Source of the DNA: JAJYIV01 sp964499955
GTDB lineage: Bacteria > Patescibacteriota > Patescibacteriia > UBA9934 > GWF2-40-263
Assembly (NCBI GenBank): GCA_964499955.1
Contig: CAZCMI010000004.1
Location: 1-42,552, forward strand
Direction: 5' to 3'
DNA length: 42,552 nucleotides
Part shown: positions 15,124 through 23,071 of the stretch, in pieces
How the letters are laid out: each line of letters begins with the position of its first letter
Position numbering within the stretch: position 1 is the first letter of the stretch
Program-made: the position numbers and the translations under genes
The notes under the pieces: model-generated
The model's input: only the letters and a program-made list of their open reading frames with translations
Database searches by the model: none
Told to the model about the DNA's origin: nothing

Positions 15124-15168
15124 GTGAGCGGACAAAATCACGGGGCTTTAAAATCGCCCAGGTTGTTT

Positions 15169-15552
15169 TTAGGGGTACTGGGATACCTGGGTCGTGCGCC
15201 CGTAATCGTCCTCGAAGCGCTCAATATCGTCCTCGCCGAGATAAGAGCCGATCTGCACCTCGATGATGACTGTTTCAACCGTGCCTGCGTTGGCAAGCCG
15301 GTGTTTCATTCCCACCGGAATGGAAAGCATTTCACCGACATCGTAATCTCGCGTATCTCCGTCCAGCGTGACACGCGCGACGCCCGCGGCGACGATCCAA
15401 CGTTCGGCGCGGCGTTGATGCGATTGGTACGAGAGCCGTTGGCCCGGCCGTACAACCAAACGCTTGGCTTGGTAGCCATCGCCGGATGCCAAGACCTCAT
15501 ACCATCCCCAAGGTCGTTCTACCCGTTCCCCGTTCACCCCTGTTCCCTGCAT
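15169..15552 (-). CDS. cupin domain protein, mannose-6-phosphate isomerase type II-like
   Basis: Predicted 127 aa, equivalent to the C-terminal cupin of ManC/AlgA without the nucleotidyltransferase half. Family motifs: RPWGWYEVL (13-21), RPGQRLSYQSH (35-45), the metal-binding His45 and Glu50, GMKHRLAN with the third His (~84), and the ending GEDDIERFEDDYGR. It would interconvert mannose- and fructose-6-phosphate. A role in mannose-derived surface sugar synthesis fits the pgi gene two places downstream. The -10-like TAAAAT is 6 nt before the ATG. The gene starts in the AT-rich segment, so it may have been acquired, but its own composition is not extreme. Confidence 0.87.
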   Translation of the reverse strand: MQGTGVNGERVERPWGWYEVLASGDGYQAKRLVVRPGQRLSYQSHQRRAERWIVAAGVARVTLDGDTRDYDVGEMLSIPVGMKHRLANAGTVETVIIEVQIGSYLGEDDIERFEDDYGRTTQVSQYP

Positions 15553-15558
15553 ATTTAT

Positions 15559-15564
15559 ATTTTA
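15559..15564 (-). promoter_or_regulatory. -10 box of the cupin gene
   Basis: Minus-strand TAAAAT lies 6 nt before the ATG at 15552, implying a leaderless transcript. The -35 is not clear. Confidence 0.45.
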
Positions 15565-15617
15565 CGACACATGATAAGAGAGGGTCGGTGATCGCGTTGC
15601 GGAACGCCGAAGCAGAC

Positions 15618-16031
15618 TTACCGCGTTTTCTTCTCCCGGAAGATCAGCGCCGCCACCCCGGCGCCCAGCAATCCCATCAGCAAATCGCCCATGGTGTCCT
15701 GCAACGACGGCTGCATCCACGGCCGCGCCCATCCCCTGCTCTTGTACAAGGCGTCCATTAAAAATTCGTGGAATTCCCACAGCGTGGCGATCAACGCCGC
15801 AAAGCACACGGCAAAGACGCCCACCGCCCACGCCGGCATGCCACGTACGCCGTAACGATCCCGTACCCAGGCCCAGCAGGCCAGGCCGAGCAGCCCCGCC
15901 AAAAACCCACCCAAGATATGCATGGGGATGTCGAAGCTCGGCCAGACGCGATACACCCAGGCAAAAATGCGGTTCAGGAAATACACGGCGGCCATGGCGA
16001 TGAAGACGGCGGGAATGGACGGAAGTTTCAT
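15618..16031 (-). CDS. multi-TM membrane protein, DUF2238/YjdF-like
   Basis: Predicted 137 aa with about four hydrophobic helices (residues ~5-25, 35-57, 67-88 and 115-131). Between helices 3 and 4 it has WEFHEFLMD and, after a short loop, QDTMGDLLMGLLG. This matches the conserved acidic pattern (WExxE...DTxxDL) of the DUF2238/YjdF and VanZ-like superfamily. Function unknown. It starts 9 bp after pgi and is probably transcribed with it. Confidence 0.72.
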   Translation of the reverse strand: MKLPSIPAVFIAMAAVYFLNRIFAWVYRVWPSFDIPMHILGGFLAGLLGLACWAWVRDRYGVRGMPAWAVGVFAVCFAALIATLWEFHEFLMDALYKSRGWARPWMQPSLQDTMGDLLMGLLGAGVAALIFREKKTR

Positions 16032-16040
16032 AAGGGGTGG

Positions 16041-17294
16041 TTACGTTCCGCCGAGCAACCGCTTCGCCAGCTTCTTGCCTTCTTCCACGCCCGGCTGGTC
16101 ATACGTGTCCACGCCGAGGAACGCGCCCATGTACGCCGTCGCCTGCATGAAGAACATGAGCAGCGCGCCCACGGAGCCGGGCGAAACGTCGTCCAGGAAC
16201 AGCGTGCCGTTCACCTTGCCGGCCGCGTAGAGCGCCTCGGCCGTGCCTTGGCGTTCCGCGTGCAGGATCTGCGCCGCGTCCAGCCCGGCCAGCCAGGAAA
16301 ACGCCCGCGGACCCTTCACCGGCGGCACGACGAATTCCGCGCCGAATTGTTCCACTTCCACGAAGGTCACCGTCTTGTCGTCCGGACCGTCCGTATACAG
16401 CTGGATCTGCGAGTGTTGGTCCGTTGGGCCGCTCGCGGCCACCGGCGTGGGACCTTGGCTGTTCTTGCCGAGGGATTCGGCCCAAAGCTGGCGGTACCAG
16501 AACCCCAACTCGGCCAGGGCGTGCGCGTACGGCATGAGCACGTGGATTTTTCGTCCGGCGAAGCCCGCAAGGAATTGGTTGGCGGCGAAACGTGCGGAAA
16601 CGTGCTGGACGCCTTCCTTGCGACGCGCGTTTTCCATTTCCTTGGCGCCCTCCAACAGCGCGGCGATATCCACGCCCGCGCAGGCCGCCGGAAACAAGCC
16701 GGTGGGAGAAAGGACGGAAAACCGCCCGCCAACGTCCAGCGGATGCGGGATGATGCGGTACCCTTCGGTTTCCGCCAGCATAAGCAGCGGGTTCTCCGGC
16801 TTCGGATCCGTGGTCACGACGATCTGTTCCGGCAAGGCCTTGGTTCCCACGGCGCGGACCATGGCCTGGCGCAGCAGGAAGAACGTCGAGAGCGTTTCCA
16901 ACGTGCCGCCGGATTTCGAAACGACATACAGGACGGTTTCCTTCCACCAGGCCTTCGGCGCCTTTACGAGCGGCGCGAGGACGTCCGGATCCGGCGCGGA
17001 GGCAAAGACGACTTCCATGCCTTTTCCGCCGTGCTTCCGCAGCGCTCGGCATAGCGTGCGCGCCCCCAAATCAGACCCGCCGATGCCCACCACCAGCAGG
17101 CGGCGGAAGCGCTTGGCGTAGCCGTCGGCCAGGCGGCGCAGGTCGGCGGCGCCGGTAACGTCGTACGGCAATTCGAACCAGCCCTGGTCCTCGCGGCGGG
17201 CTTCCACGGCCGCGTGCGCGGCTTCGCGCTTGGGCAGCAGGGCCGCCCGGTCGGCGTCCGACACGCGCATGAATCCGTCGTCGTAACGAAGCAT
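16041..17294 (-). CDS. pgi: glucose-6-phosphate isomerase
   Basis: Predicted 417 aa, the shorter form common in many bacteria (others are ~550 aa). Clear motifs: GIGGSDLGAR, VVSKSGGTLET, GGRFSVLSPTGL, QLWAESLGKN, GPTDQHSQIQL and YDQPGVEEGKKLAKRLL. These carry the catalytic Glu, His and Lys. It interconverts glucose- and fructose-6-phosphate in the cytoplasm. Together with the cupin two genes downstream it would link glucose, fructose and mannose phosphates. The start lies 4 bp after the ftsQ-like gene. Confidence 0.95.
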   Translation of the reverse strand: MLRYDDGFMRVSDADRAALLPKREAAHAAVEARREDQGWFELPYDVTGAADLRRLADGYAKRFRRLLVVGIGGSDLGARTLCRALRKHGGKGMEVVFASAPDPDVLAPLVKAPKAWWKETVLYVVSKSGGTLETLSTFFLLRQAMVRAVGTKALPEQIVVTTDPKPENPLLMLAETEGYRIIPHPLDVGGRFSVLSPTGLFPAACAGVDIAALLEGAKEMENARRKEGVQHVSARFAANQFLAGFAGRKIHVLMPYAHALAELGFWYRQLWAESLGKNSQGPTPVAASGPTDQHSQIQLYTDGPDDKTVTFVEVEQFGAEFVVPPVKGPRAFSWLAGLDAAQILHAERQGTAEALYAAGKVNGTLFLDDVSPGSVGALLMFFMQATAYMGAFLGVDTYDQPGVEEGKKLAKRLLGGT

Positions 17295-17298
17295 AGGC

Positions 17299-18192
17299 TT
17301 ACTTGTAATAGACGTGATCCCCGAAGCGCAGGTCCACGTAGTCGAGGGTTTTCGGGTCGGGAATGGTTTGGCGCAGCAGGACGTGCAGGCGCCCGGCTTG
17401 CGCCGCGGCGTCGGCCGTCGGGTCGAAGAGCACGTCGTATCCCGCCAGCGTGCGGACGACCATGCGTTGGCCGGCCACGCGGTCCACCGCGGTGGAAACG
17501 AACGGGATGGCCAAGGCGAGCAGCTGCTGCTGGAACGCGAGCGCCCCTTCGACCTCCGCGGGCGGCAGCACCCGGTCTCCTTCGGCCACGGGCGTGCGGT
17601 TTACGTCCACGAAGCGGTTGAGGCGGCGCATCCGCGCGGCGGCCGCTTCCATCTCCGGCGGTGGGGCACGCGACGGATCGTCGGCGTACAGGCGTTCGTC
17701 CGGCGTCAACGCGCGAATGGCATGGCCCTCGCGGTCCACCAGCCACGCGTCGGTGCCGGAAAGCCACAGGAGTTCCGTCTGCCGTTCGCGCACGCGCACG
17801 TCCACGCGGCGCCCGCGGCGTTCCACGGCCGCCCGTTCGAACGGGAATCGTTCCATGAGCCGCCGTTCCAATTCGCCTTCGTCGAAGAGAAATCGGTTGG
17901 AACGATGGGCGAAATACAGCCACGGTTCGTCCAGGTAATCGCGCACGGTTTCTTCCACCTCCGCCCAGGCGACGGTTTCCAAACCCTCCGCGTTTCCCGG
18001 CGACAGGGCGAGGGCGGGCGCGGAAAGCAGCCCCCCTGCCCCGCCGACCACCAACACCGAGGCCGGAATCACCAGCAGCCACGGCAGCCATTTCGGCCGT
18101 TCCTTCGGCCGAAAATAGGGATTGCGAAGCGGGCGCGATTCATAGCGCCGCTTCTGTGCCCGTTGGAAATAGGAAGGGCGTTTGGTCTTCAC
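17299..18192 (-). CDS. ftsQ: FtsQ/DivIB-like cell-division protein
   Basis: Predicted 297 aa. A basic cytoplasmic N-terminus (residues 1-35) is followed by one TM segment around PWLLVIPASVLVVGGAGGLL. Next comes a POTRA-like region (VEETVRDYLDEPWLYFAHRSN, then LERRLMERFPF and RRVDVRVRERQTELLW) and a C-terminal beta region ending TLDYVDLRFGDHVYYK, as in FtsQ. It would bridge division proteins in the membrane. The GTG start at 18192 overlaps the alr stop by 4 bp (GTGA), indicating translational coupling. The open frame continues 126 codons further upstream inside alr but only as a shadow. Confidence 0.8.
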   Translation of the reverse strand: MKTKRPSYFQRAQKRRYESRPLRNPYFRPKERPKWLPWLLVIPASVLVVGGAGGLLSAPALALSPGNAEGLETVAWAEVEETVRDYLDEPWLYFAHRSNRFLFDEGELERRLMERFPFERAAVERRGRRVDVRVRERQTELLWLSGTDAWLVDREGHAIRALTPDERLYADDPSRAPPPEMEAAAARMRRLNRFVDVNRTPVAEGDRVLPPAEVEGALAFQQQLLALAIPFVSTAVDRVAGQRMVVRTLAGYDVLFDPTADAAAQAGRLHVLLRQTIPDPKTLDYVDLRFGDHVYYK

Positions 18193-19322
18193 ACGACGAT
18201 GCGCGGCAAAGCCGGGTTGATGCGGGTGACGATTTCGTACGGAACCGTGCCGAGTTTGGCGGCCCATTCTTCGGCCGTCACGCGGTGGCGTCCGCCCAGG
18301 CCCAGCAGGATGACTTCCTGTTCGGGCGCAAGGTGCGGAACGGCGGAGGCGTCGACCATGCACATGTTCATGCACACGCGGCCCACCACGCGGCAGCGAT
18401 GCCCGCCGATCAGCACCTCGCCGACGGAGGACAGGCCCCGGTCGAAACCGTCCCAATAGCCCACCGGCAGCACGGCCAGGCGCGTGGGTTTGCGCGTCGT
18501 TTCCGACAGGCCGTATCCCACCGGCACGCCCGCGGGCAGGTTCTTTACTTGGGCCACCCGCGTTTTCCAAGAGAGAACGGGGGTTAGGTCACATTTTACC
18601 ATGTGTTTGACGGCGGCGAGCTGGGTGTGGCTCGCGGGCCACAATCCGTACATGCCGATGCCCGCGCGGACCATGGTGAGGTGCGTGTCGGGATACAGGA
18701 TGACGGCCGCCGTGCAGGCGCAATGCACCAGGGACGGATCGAAGCCCGCGGCCTTGGTTTGCTCCAGGGCCTGCTGCAACCGTCCGAATTGCAACGTGGC
18801 GTAGCGGGTGTCGGCCGGGTCGTCGATGTCGGCGAAATGCGTGGACAGCCCTTCCACGCGCACGTGCGGGCAGCGCGCGGCCACGTACAGCACGTCCTCC
18901 AGGTCGTCCAAAACCACGCCTTGCCGATGCGTGCCGGTTTCGATTTTCAAATGGACGCGGGCCGTTTTTGCTGCCACGGCCGCCGCCGTTTCCAACGCCG
19001 CCAAGGATTCCTTGTCGTACACGGTGACGTCCACGTTGGCACGGACCGCTTCCGGCAGACGTTCCCGCAACACGTATCCCAGGGTGAGGACGAGCGCGCT
19101 CGGCATCATGGTGCGCAGCGTCAGGGCGTCGTCCAGGGAATCCACGGCGAACGCGTCCACGCCGTTGCGGGCGAGAATTTGAACCGTTTCCTTCAAGCCG
19201 TGGCCGTAGGCGTTCGCCTTCACGACGGCACAAAAACGCGCCTCCGGCGCCATCAAGGCCCGCAGGGCGTTCACGTTCGCCGCCAAGGCGCGTTCATCGA
19301 TTTCCACCCAGGTTCGGTGCAT
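18189..19322 (-). CDS. alr: alanine racemase
   Basis: Predicted 377 aa, typical length. It supplies D-alanine for peptidoglycan. The PLP lysine is in AVVKANAYGHG (Lys35), the catalytic tyrosine in VGYGLSE (Tyr270), and the PLP-phosphate region is VRAGIGMYGLWP. The C-terminal domain motif GRVCMNMCMVD is also present. The gene overlaps the ftsQ-like gene by 4 bp. Its ATG lies 20 bp downstream of the solo repeat arm at 19343-19365. Confidence 0.94.
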   Translation of the reverse strand: MHRTWVEIDERALAANVNALRALMAPEARFCAVVKANAYGHGLKETVQILARNGVDAFAVDSLDDALTLRTMMPSALVLTLGYVLRERLPEAVRANVDVTVYDKESLAALETAAAVAAKTARVHLKIETGTHRQGVVLDDLEDVLYVAARCPHVRVEGLSTHFADIDDPADTRYATLQFGRLQQALEQTKAAGFDPSLVHCACTAAVILYPDTHLTMVRAGIGMYGLWPASHTQLAAVKHMVKCDLTPVLSWKTRVAQVKNLPAGVPVGYGLSETTRKPTRLAVLPVGYWDGFDRGLSSVGEVLIGGHRCRVVGRVCMNMCMVDASAVPHLAPEQEVILLGLGGRHRVTAEEWAAKLGTVPYEIVTRINPALPRIVV

Positions 19323-19342
19323 GTGGAGGAATTACCAGTAAA

Positions 19343-19365
19343 ACGCCTCCCGACCCGACATCCTC
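19343..19365 (-). repeat. solo terminal inverted-repeat arm, copy C (23 bp)
   Basis: These 23 bp are identical to the right-hand arm of copies A and B (core CCCGACCCGACATCC on the plus strand). The similarity stops at the arm boundary on both sides. The arm lies 1 bp from the stop codon of the nucleotidyltransferase gene and 20 bp before alr. Confidence 0.8.
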
Positions 19366-19366
19366 A

Positions 19367-19735
19367 TCACGCGCGGGCAATTCGCACGACGGGAATGTCG
19401 ACGCCCGTTTCGGCCATCCACCGGCGCAGGTCGGCTTCCAAGGCGTCTTGGTCGTGGCCCAGGGCGATGACGGCGGGCCGCAACGTCCGCACCACGCCGT
19501 AGCTGCCCAGCGTTTCATCCGAGAGCACGGCCTGTTCCACGCAAGGTTGGCGGGCCACGGTGGCGAGCCGCGCCGTTTCCGGCCGCGACGTCCCCTTCCC
19601 TTTCAACGCGCGTACGTGCGCGTCCCGCGCCACGGCCACGTGCAACCGCCCATGCTGCGCCGCCTCGGCCAGGAAAAACTCGTGCCCCTTGTGGAACAGG
19701 TCGAAGGTGCCGAACGCGAGAACAACAGGAAACAT
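19367..19735 (-). CDS. small cytidylyltransferase-type nucleotidyltransferase
   Basis: Predicted 122 aa. The N-terminal signature FGTFDLFHKGHEFFL contains the HxGH motif of the TagD/CoaD/RibF-like nucleotidyltransferase superfamily. The later ALGHDQ segment fits the family, but the usual C-terminal ISSTxxR motif is not obvious. Close in size to glycerol-3-phosphate cytidylyltransferase and archaeal FAD synthetase, so the substrate is open. It starts 8 bp after lysS and ends next to the solo repeat arm. Confidence 0.78.
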   Translation of the reverse strand: MFPVVLAFGTFDLFHKGHEFFLAEAAQHGRLHVAVARDAHVRALKGKGTSRPETARLATVARQPCVEQAVLSDETLGSYGVVRTLRPAVIALGHDQDALEADLRRWMAETGVDIPVVRIARA

Positions 19736-19743
19736 GCGGCGGG

Positions 19744-21252
19744 TTAATTTGCCGCGTCCTCCTCGTCTTCGTCCTCGGCTCCACTCTCTTCACGCGGCAG
19801 GGGCTTGAGCGTCGGGAACAAAATGACTTCCTTCAAAGCGTGGACGTCGGCCAACGTGGCGGCGAACCGGTCGATGCCGATACCGAAACCGGCGGCCGGC
19901 GGCATGCCGTGTTTGAGGGCCGTCACGAAGTCGTCGTCGGCGAACTGGGCTTCCTCGTCGCCGCCTGCACGCGCCTCTTCCTGTTCCTTGAAACGCGCCT
20001 CTTGGTCCAGTGGGTCGTTCAGCTCCGAAAACGCCTTCACGTTTTCCACGCCGCGCCCGTACACCAGCTGGAACATTTCCAACAGGCGCGGGTCCTCCGG
20101 CTTGCGCTTGGCCAGCGGCGTGATTTCCGCCGGGTAGTCCACGATGAACACGGGCTGCACGATGTTCGGCCGCACGAAATGCTTGTAGATGTTGTCCACG
20201 ATGGTGCCGTGGCTGTCGGTCTTCTCCACCGGCACGCCCAGTTTCACCGCCGTCTTGGCGATCTGCTCGCGCGTCGTATTCTCGTCCAAGTCGACCTTCG
20301 CGTACTGCTTGAGCACGTCGCGGAAGGTCACGGTGCCGATGTTGGTGAAGTCCAGCACGTCGTCCTTGAACGGCACGGCGGCCGGGTCCAGCCCGGCGGC
20401 GCGGATGCCCGCCACCACCATGCCGCGCACCAGTTCCATCAGCTCGCGGTAATCCATGTAGGCCGCGTACGCCTCGATCTGCGTGAACTCCGGATTGTGC
20501 GTGTGGTCGATGCCCTCGTTGCGGAAACAGCGGGCAACCTCGTACACGCGCTCGTAGCCGCCCACCAGCAGGCGCTTCAAATACAATTCCGGCGCGATGC
20601 GCAGGTACAAGTCCGCGTCCAGCGCGTTGTGGTGGGTGATGAACGGCCGCGCGGAGGCGCCGCCCGGCACGATTTGCAGCACCGGCGTTTCCACTTCGAG
20701 GAAGCCACGTTCGTCCAGGTACCGGCGGAAGGCCGACAGCATGGCCGCGCGGATGCGGAAGATGTGGCGTGTGCGCTCGTTCGAAATAAGGTCGAGGTAG
20801 CGCTGGCGGAACCGCGCCTCGACGTCCGTCAGGCCGTGCCATTTCTCCGGCATCGGCAGGAGGGACTTGCTGATCACGCGCACCGCGGACGCGTCCAAGG
20901 TCTTCTCGCCCTTCTTGGTGACGAACGCGACGCCGCGCGCCTCCACGAAATCACCCATGTCCACCGTGGCGTGGAAGAACGCGTAGGCCTCTTCGCCCAC
21001 GGCGTCCCGACGCAAGGCGATCTGCACCAGGCCCGTGCCGTCTTCCAACTGGGCGAAGGTGAGCCCGCCGTGCTTGCGGACGGTGCGCAGGCGGCCGGTC
21101 AGGACGGCTTCCCCCTTGGTTTCCAGCATGCCGTCGAACGCCTCCAAAAACGCGGCGACGGTATGGGTGCGCTCCACGCGGGCCGGATACGGGTCCAAAC
21201 CGGCGGTTTTCAACGTCTCAAGCCGATGCAGGCGGGCGGATTCCTCGTTCAT
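19744..21252 (-). CDS. lysS: lysine--tRNA ligase (class II)
   Basis: Predicted 502 aa. An N-terminal OB-fold anticodon-binding domain (residues ~30-150) precedes the class II core: motif 1 near RAAMLSAFRRYLDERGFLEV, motif 2 FRNEGIDHTHNPEFTQIE and motif 3 GFGIGIDRF. The C-terminus is an acidic tail (GAEDEDEED). It charges tRNA-Lys. The ATG at 21252 matches the family N-terminus (MNEESARLHRLETLKTAG). Its promoter overlaps the greA terminator. Confidence 0.95.
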   Translation of the reverse strand: MNEESARLHRLETLKTAGLDPYPARVERTHTVAAFLEAFDGMLETKGEAVLTGRLRTVRKHGGLTFAQLEDGTGLVQIALRRDAVGEEAYAFFHATVDMGDFVEARGVAFVTKKGEKTLDASAVRVISKSLLPMPEKWHGLTDVEARFRQRYLDLISNERTRHIFRIRAAMLSAFRRYLDERGFLEVETPVLQIVPGGASARPFITHHNALDADLYLRIAPELYLKRLLVGGYERVYEVARCFRNEGIDHTHNPEFTQIEAYAAYMDYRELMELVRGMVVAGIRAAGLDPAAVPFKDDVLDFTNIGTVTFRDVLKQYAKVDLDENTTREQIAKTAVKLGVPVEKTDSHGTIVDNIYKHFVRPNIVQPVFIVDYPAEITPLAKRKPEDPRLLEMFQLVYGRGVENVKAFSELNDPLDQEARFKEQEEARAGGDEEAQFADDDFVTALKHGMPPAAGFGIGIDRFAATLADVHALKEVILFPTLKPLPREESGAEDEDEEDAAN

Positions 21253-21260
21253 AAGGGCAA

Positions 21261-21289
21261 GAAAAAATACAGCCGAATGGCCGTATTTT
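21261..21289 (-). terminator. terminator between greA and lysS
   Basis: On the minus strand an ~11-bp AT/GC stem (21289-21279 with 21274-21264, one G-T pair) and GAAT-type loop run into TTTTTT (21267-21262). It ends 9 bp before the lysS ATG. Confidence 0.65.
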
Positions 21290-21314
21290 ATCGGTCGCGG
21301 GGCCGCTTGGTCAA
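21285..21314 (-). promoter_or_regulatory. promoter of lysS
   Basis: Minus-strand TTGACC (21314-21309), 18-bp spacer, TAAAAT (21290-21285). The -10 box is part of the left arm of the greA terminator. Leader about 26 nt. Confidence 0.5.
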
Positions 21315-21338
21315 TGGGCGCACCTCGCACCCCGCGGC

Positions 21339-21794
21339 TTATTCAATCTGCAAAATCTTGTAGGAAATGGTGCCGGAGGGGACGGTCACTTCGACCTTCT
21401 CGCCTTCGCCGCGGCCGATGAAGGCCTGGCCGATGGGCGATTCGTTGCTGATCTTGCCCTGCAGCGGATCGGCTTCCGCGGAACCGACCATTTCGAATTG
21501 CTTCTTTGCCTTGCCGGTTTCCACGGTGAAGCGGGAGCCGAGCGTAATCGTGCTGCCGCCGGTTTGCTGTTCCACCAGCACGGCGTCCTGGATCATGCCT
21601 TCCAGTTCCACGATGCGCGATTCGTTTTGGCCCTGCTGTTCCTTCGCCTCCTGGTATTCGAAGTTCTCGGACAGGTCGCCGAGTTCCTTGGCCGCGCTGA
21701 TCTTCTCCGCGATTTCGCCGCGCGTTTTGGCGCGGCGGTCTTCCAATTCCTGCTTCAGTTTTTCCAGCCCTTCGGCGGAAATGTAGGTAGGCAT
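21339..21794 (-). CDS. greA: transcription elongation factor GreA
   Basis: Predicted 151 aa, normal size. The N-terminal coiled coil carries the catalytic acidic tip region (ISAAKELGDLSENFEYQEAKEQ; the Asp and Glu act on the RNA polymerase active site). The C-terminal FKBP-like domain ends GEGEKVEVTVPSGTISYKI. It rescues backtracked polymerase by stimulating transcript cleavage. The ATG at 21794 gives the family N-terminus MPTYISAEGLEKLKQEL. It has its own strong promoter and a leader of about 80 nt with a terminator-like hairpin. Confidence 0.95.
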   Translation of the reverse strand: MPTYISAEGLEKLKQELEDRRAKTRGEIAEKISAAKELGDLSENFEYQEAKEQQGQNESRIVELEGMIQDAVLVEQQTGGSTITLGSRFTVETGKAKKQFEMVGSAEADPLQGKISNESPIGQAFIGRGEGEKVEVTVPSGTISYKILQIE

Positions 21795-21825
21795 ATGCGA
21801 TGGCTGTGTGCTTGAGAGGGTTCCG

Positions 21826-21849
21826 AAAAAAAGGACCCGCAGCGCGGAC
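21826..21849 (-). terminator. terminator-like hairpin within the greA leader
   Basis: Minus-strand GTCCGC/GCGGGT stem (21849-21844 with 21840-21835, two wobble pairs) with a triloop is followed by two C and seven T (21832-21826). It lies between the greA promoter and start codon and would release an RNA of about 50 nt. Confidence 0.5.
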
Positions 21850-21881
21850 GCCACGAGGTCGGGACACGTTTCTTAACCTCC

Positions 21882-21910
21882 AATGTACGGGCCGTGCGGA
21901 GGCGTGTCAA
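21882..21910 (-). promoter_or_regulatory. promoter of greA
   Basis: Minus-strand TTGACA (21910-21905), 17-bp spacer, TACATT (21887-21882): the best sigma-70-like promoter in the window. The -35 box overlaps the yibE/F stop codon. Confidence 0.7.
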
Positions 21911-23067
21911 GCGCCGTGGACATGCGCGTGATGGGGCCCGTGTCCGCCGCCTTTCCCTTCTTCCAGCCAGCCGGCGTCGCCGCGGGCGGTGAGGGCGGCC
22001 AGCCAGGTGGCCAGGGGCACGGTGAGGATGAGTGCCGACGTGCCGGCGAGCGTGCGGACGATTTCCTCCGCCACTTGTTCCGTGTTCAGGAACTGGCTCA
22101 CGGTGATGTCCGGCATGGAAAGGAACAGGAGGAACAGCGGCATCGACACGCCCACATACGCCAGCACCAGCGTGTTCACGGTGGACGCGATGTGGTGGCG
22201 GCCCACCCGCATGGCGCGCGTATACAGGTCGCGGGACGTGAGCGCGGGGTTGGCGTGCTTGAGTTCGGCCACGGTTTCCGTCTGCGTGACGGCGATATCG
22301 TCCAAGACGCCGATGGCGCCGAGCAGCATGGCGGCCAGCAGGATGCCCTGCGGATAGGCGGTCGAACCGAAGCGCCAGAACAGGAAGTTGGCTTCTTCCG
22401 ACGCAAGGCCGGACAGGAAGGCGAATTTCACGAAGACGACGCTGGCGAGCAGGGCGACGAGCAGCCCGCCGAAGGTGCTGAGGAAGGCTACGAAGGTGCG
22501 GCGGGAGAATCCGTGCGACAGGTGCATGTTCACCGCCAGGATGATGACGCCGCCCACGGCGGTGGTCAACAACGGGTTGCCGCCCGCCAGAATACGGGGG
22601 AAAACGAAGGCGAACAGGATGCCGAGCGTCAGGCCAAGCCCCGCCAGAGCGAACAGCCCGCGCCAATACCCCACGGCCACCACCAGCGCGCAGAAGATCA
22701 GGAACACGCCGAGCAGGCCGCGCGTACGGACCACGTCCGCCAGGAAGGCCTCGACGTCGCCCTCGGGGCCTTCGTTCACTTCCAGGATGACGCGCGTGCC
22801 GCGTTTGACGTCGTAGCGCAGGCCTTCGACGTACCCTTCCGTGGTATCCACGCGATATTCCGCACCGGTTTCGTCCACGGCGCGGAAAATCATCTGGCGC
22901 TTTTCGTCCACCGTCCAATCCCGTTCCACCGTGATGACCCGCGCCTCGACGCTGCGGGACCGGCCGTGCGGCGGGAAGCCGTCGTCGATTTGGGCGGACG
23001 CGGCGGGCGGGAACGCAAAACCAACGAACGCGATGGCCAGGGCAAGAATGGAGAGGAAGCGGCGCAT
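21907..23067 (-). CDS. YibE/F-family multi-TM protein
   Basis: Predicted 386 aa. Signal peptide (residues 1-25), then a ~100-residue extracytoplasmic domain. Next come about eight TM segments with the family motifs GGVIILAVNMHLSHG, MLLGAIGVLDDIAVTQ and ALILTVPLATWLAAL. The C-terminus is His-rich (GGGHGPHHAHVHGA). Molecular function of the family is unproven. The ATG at 23067 lies 4 bp after the mrdA stop, making it the apparent last gene of the mre-mrdA unit. Confidence 0.85.
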   Translation of the reverse strand: MRRFLSILALAIAFVGFAFPPAASAQIDDGFPPHGRSRSVEARVITVERDWTVDEKRQMIFRAVDETGAEYRVDTTEGYVEGLRYDVKRGTRVILEVNEGPEGDVEAFLADVVRTRGLLGVFLIFCALVVAVGYWRGLFALAGLGLTLGILFAFVFPRILAGGNPLLTTAVGGVIILAVNMHLSHGFSRRTFVAFLSTFGGLLVALLASVVFVKFAFLSGLASEEANFLFWRFGSTAYPQGILLAAMLLGAIGVLDDIAVTQTETVAELKHANPALTSRDLYTRAMRVGRHHIASTVNTLVLAYVGVSMPLFLLFLSMPDITVSQFLNTEQVAEEIVRTLAGTSALILTVPLATWLAALTARGDAGWLEEGKGGGHGPHHAHVHGA

Positions 23068-23071
23068 AGGG

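Larger units (their letters stand above)
14618..15168. other. AT-rich intergenic region with inverted repeat and repeat copy A
   Basis: 551 bp between the convergent zinc-ribbon and cupin genes. The left part has a short T-run (14682-14688) after possible weak stems. From ~14765 to 14990 the base composition becomes clearly AT-rich compared with all neighbours. It holds a hyphenated inverted repeat (14802-14835) but no convincing gene. The palindromic element described separately fills 14998-15123. A 61-codon frame from ATG 14838 runs into the repeat and is not supported. Confidence 0.6.

Noticed and set aside
15075..15266. 63-codon ORF starting inside repeat copy A
   Set aside because: It uses the repeat's interior and then runs antisense to the cupin gene; copy B, with the 15-bp indel, does not preserve a matching downstream frame.
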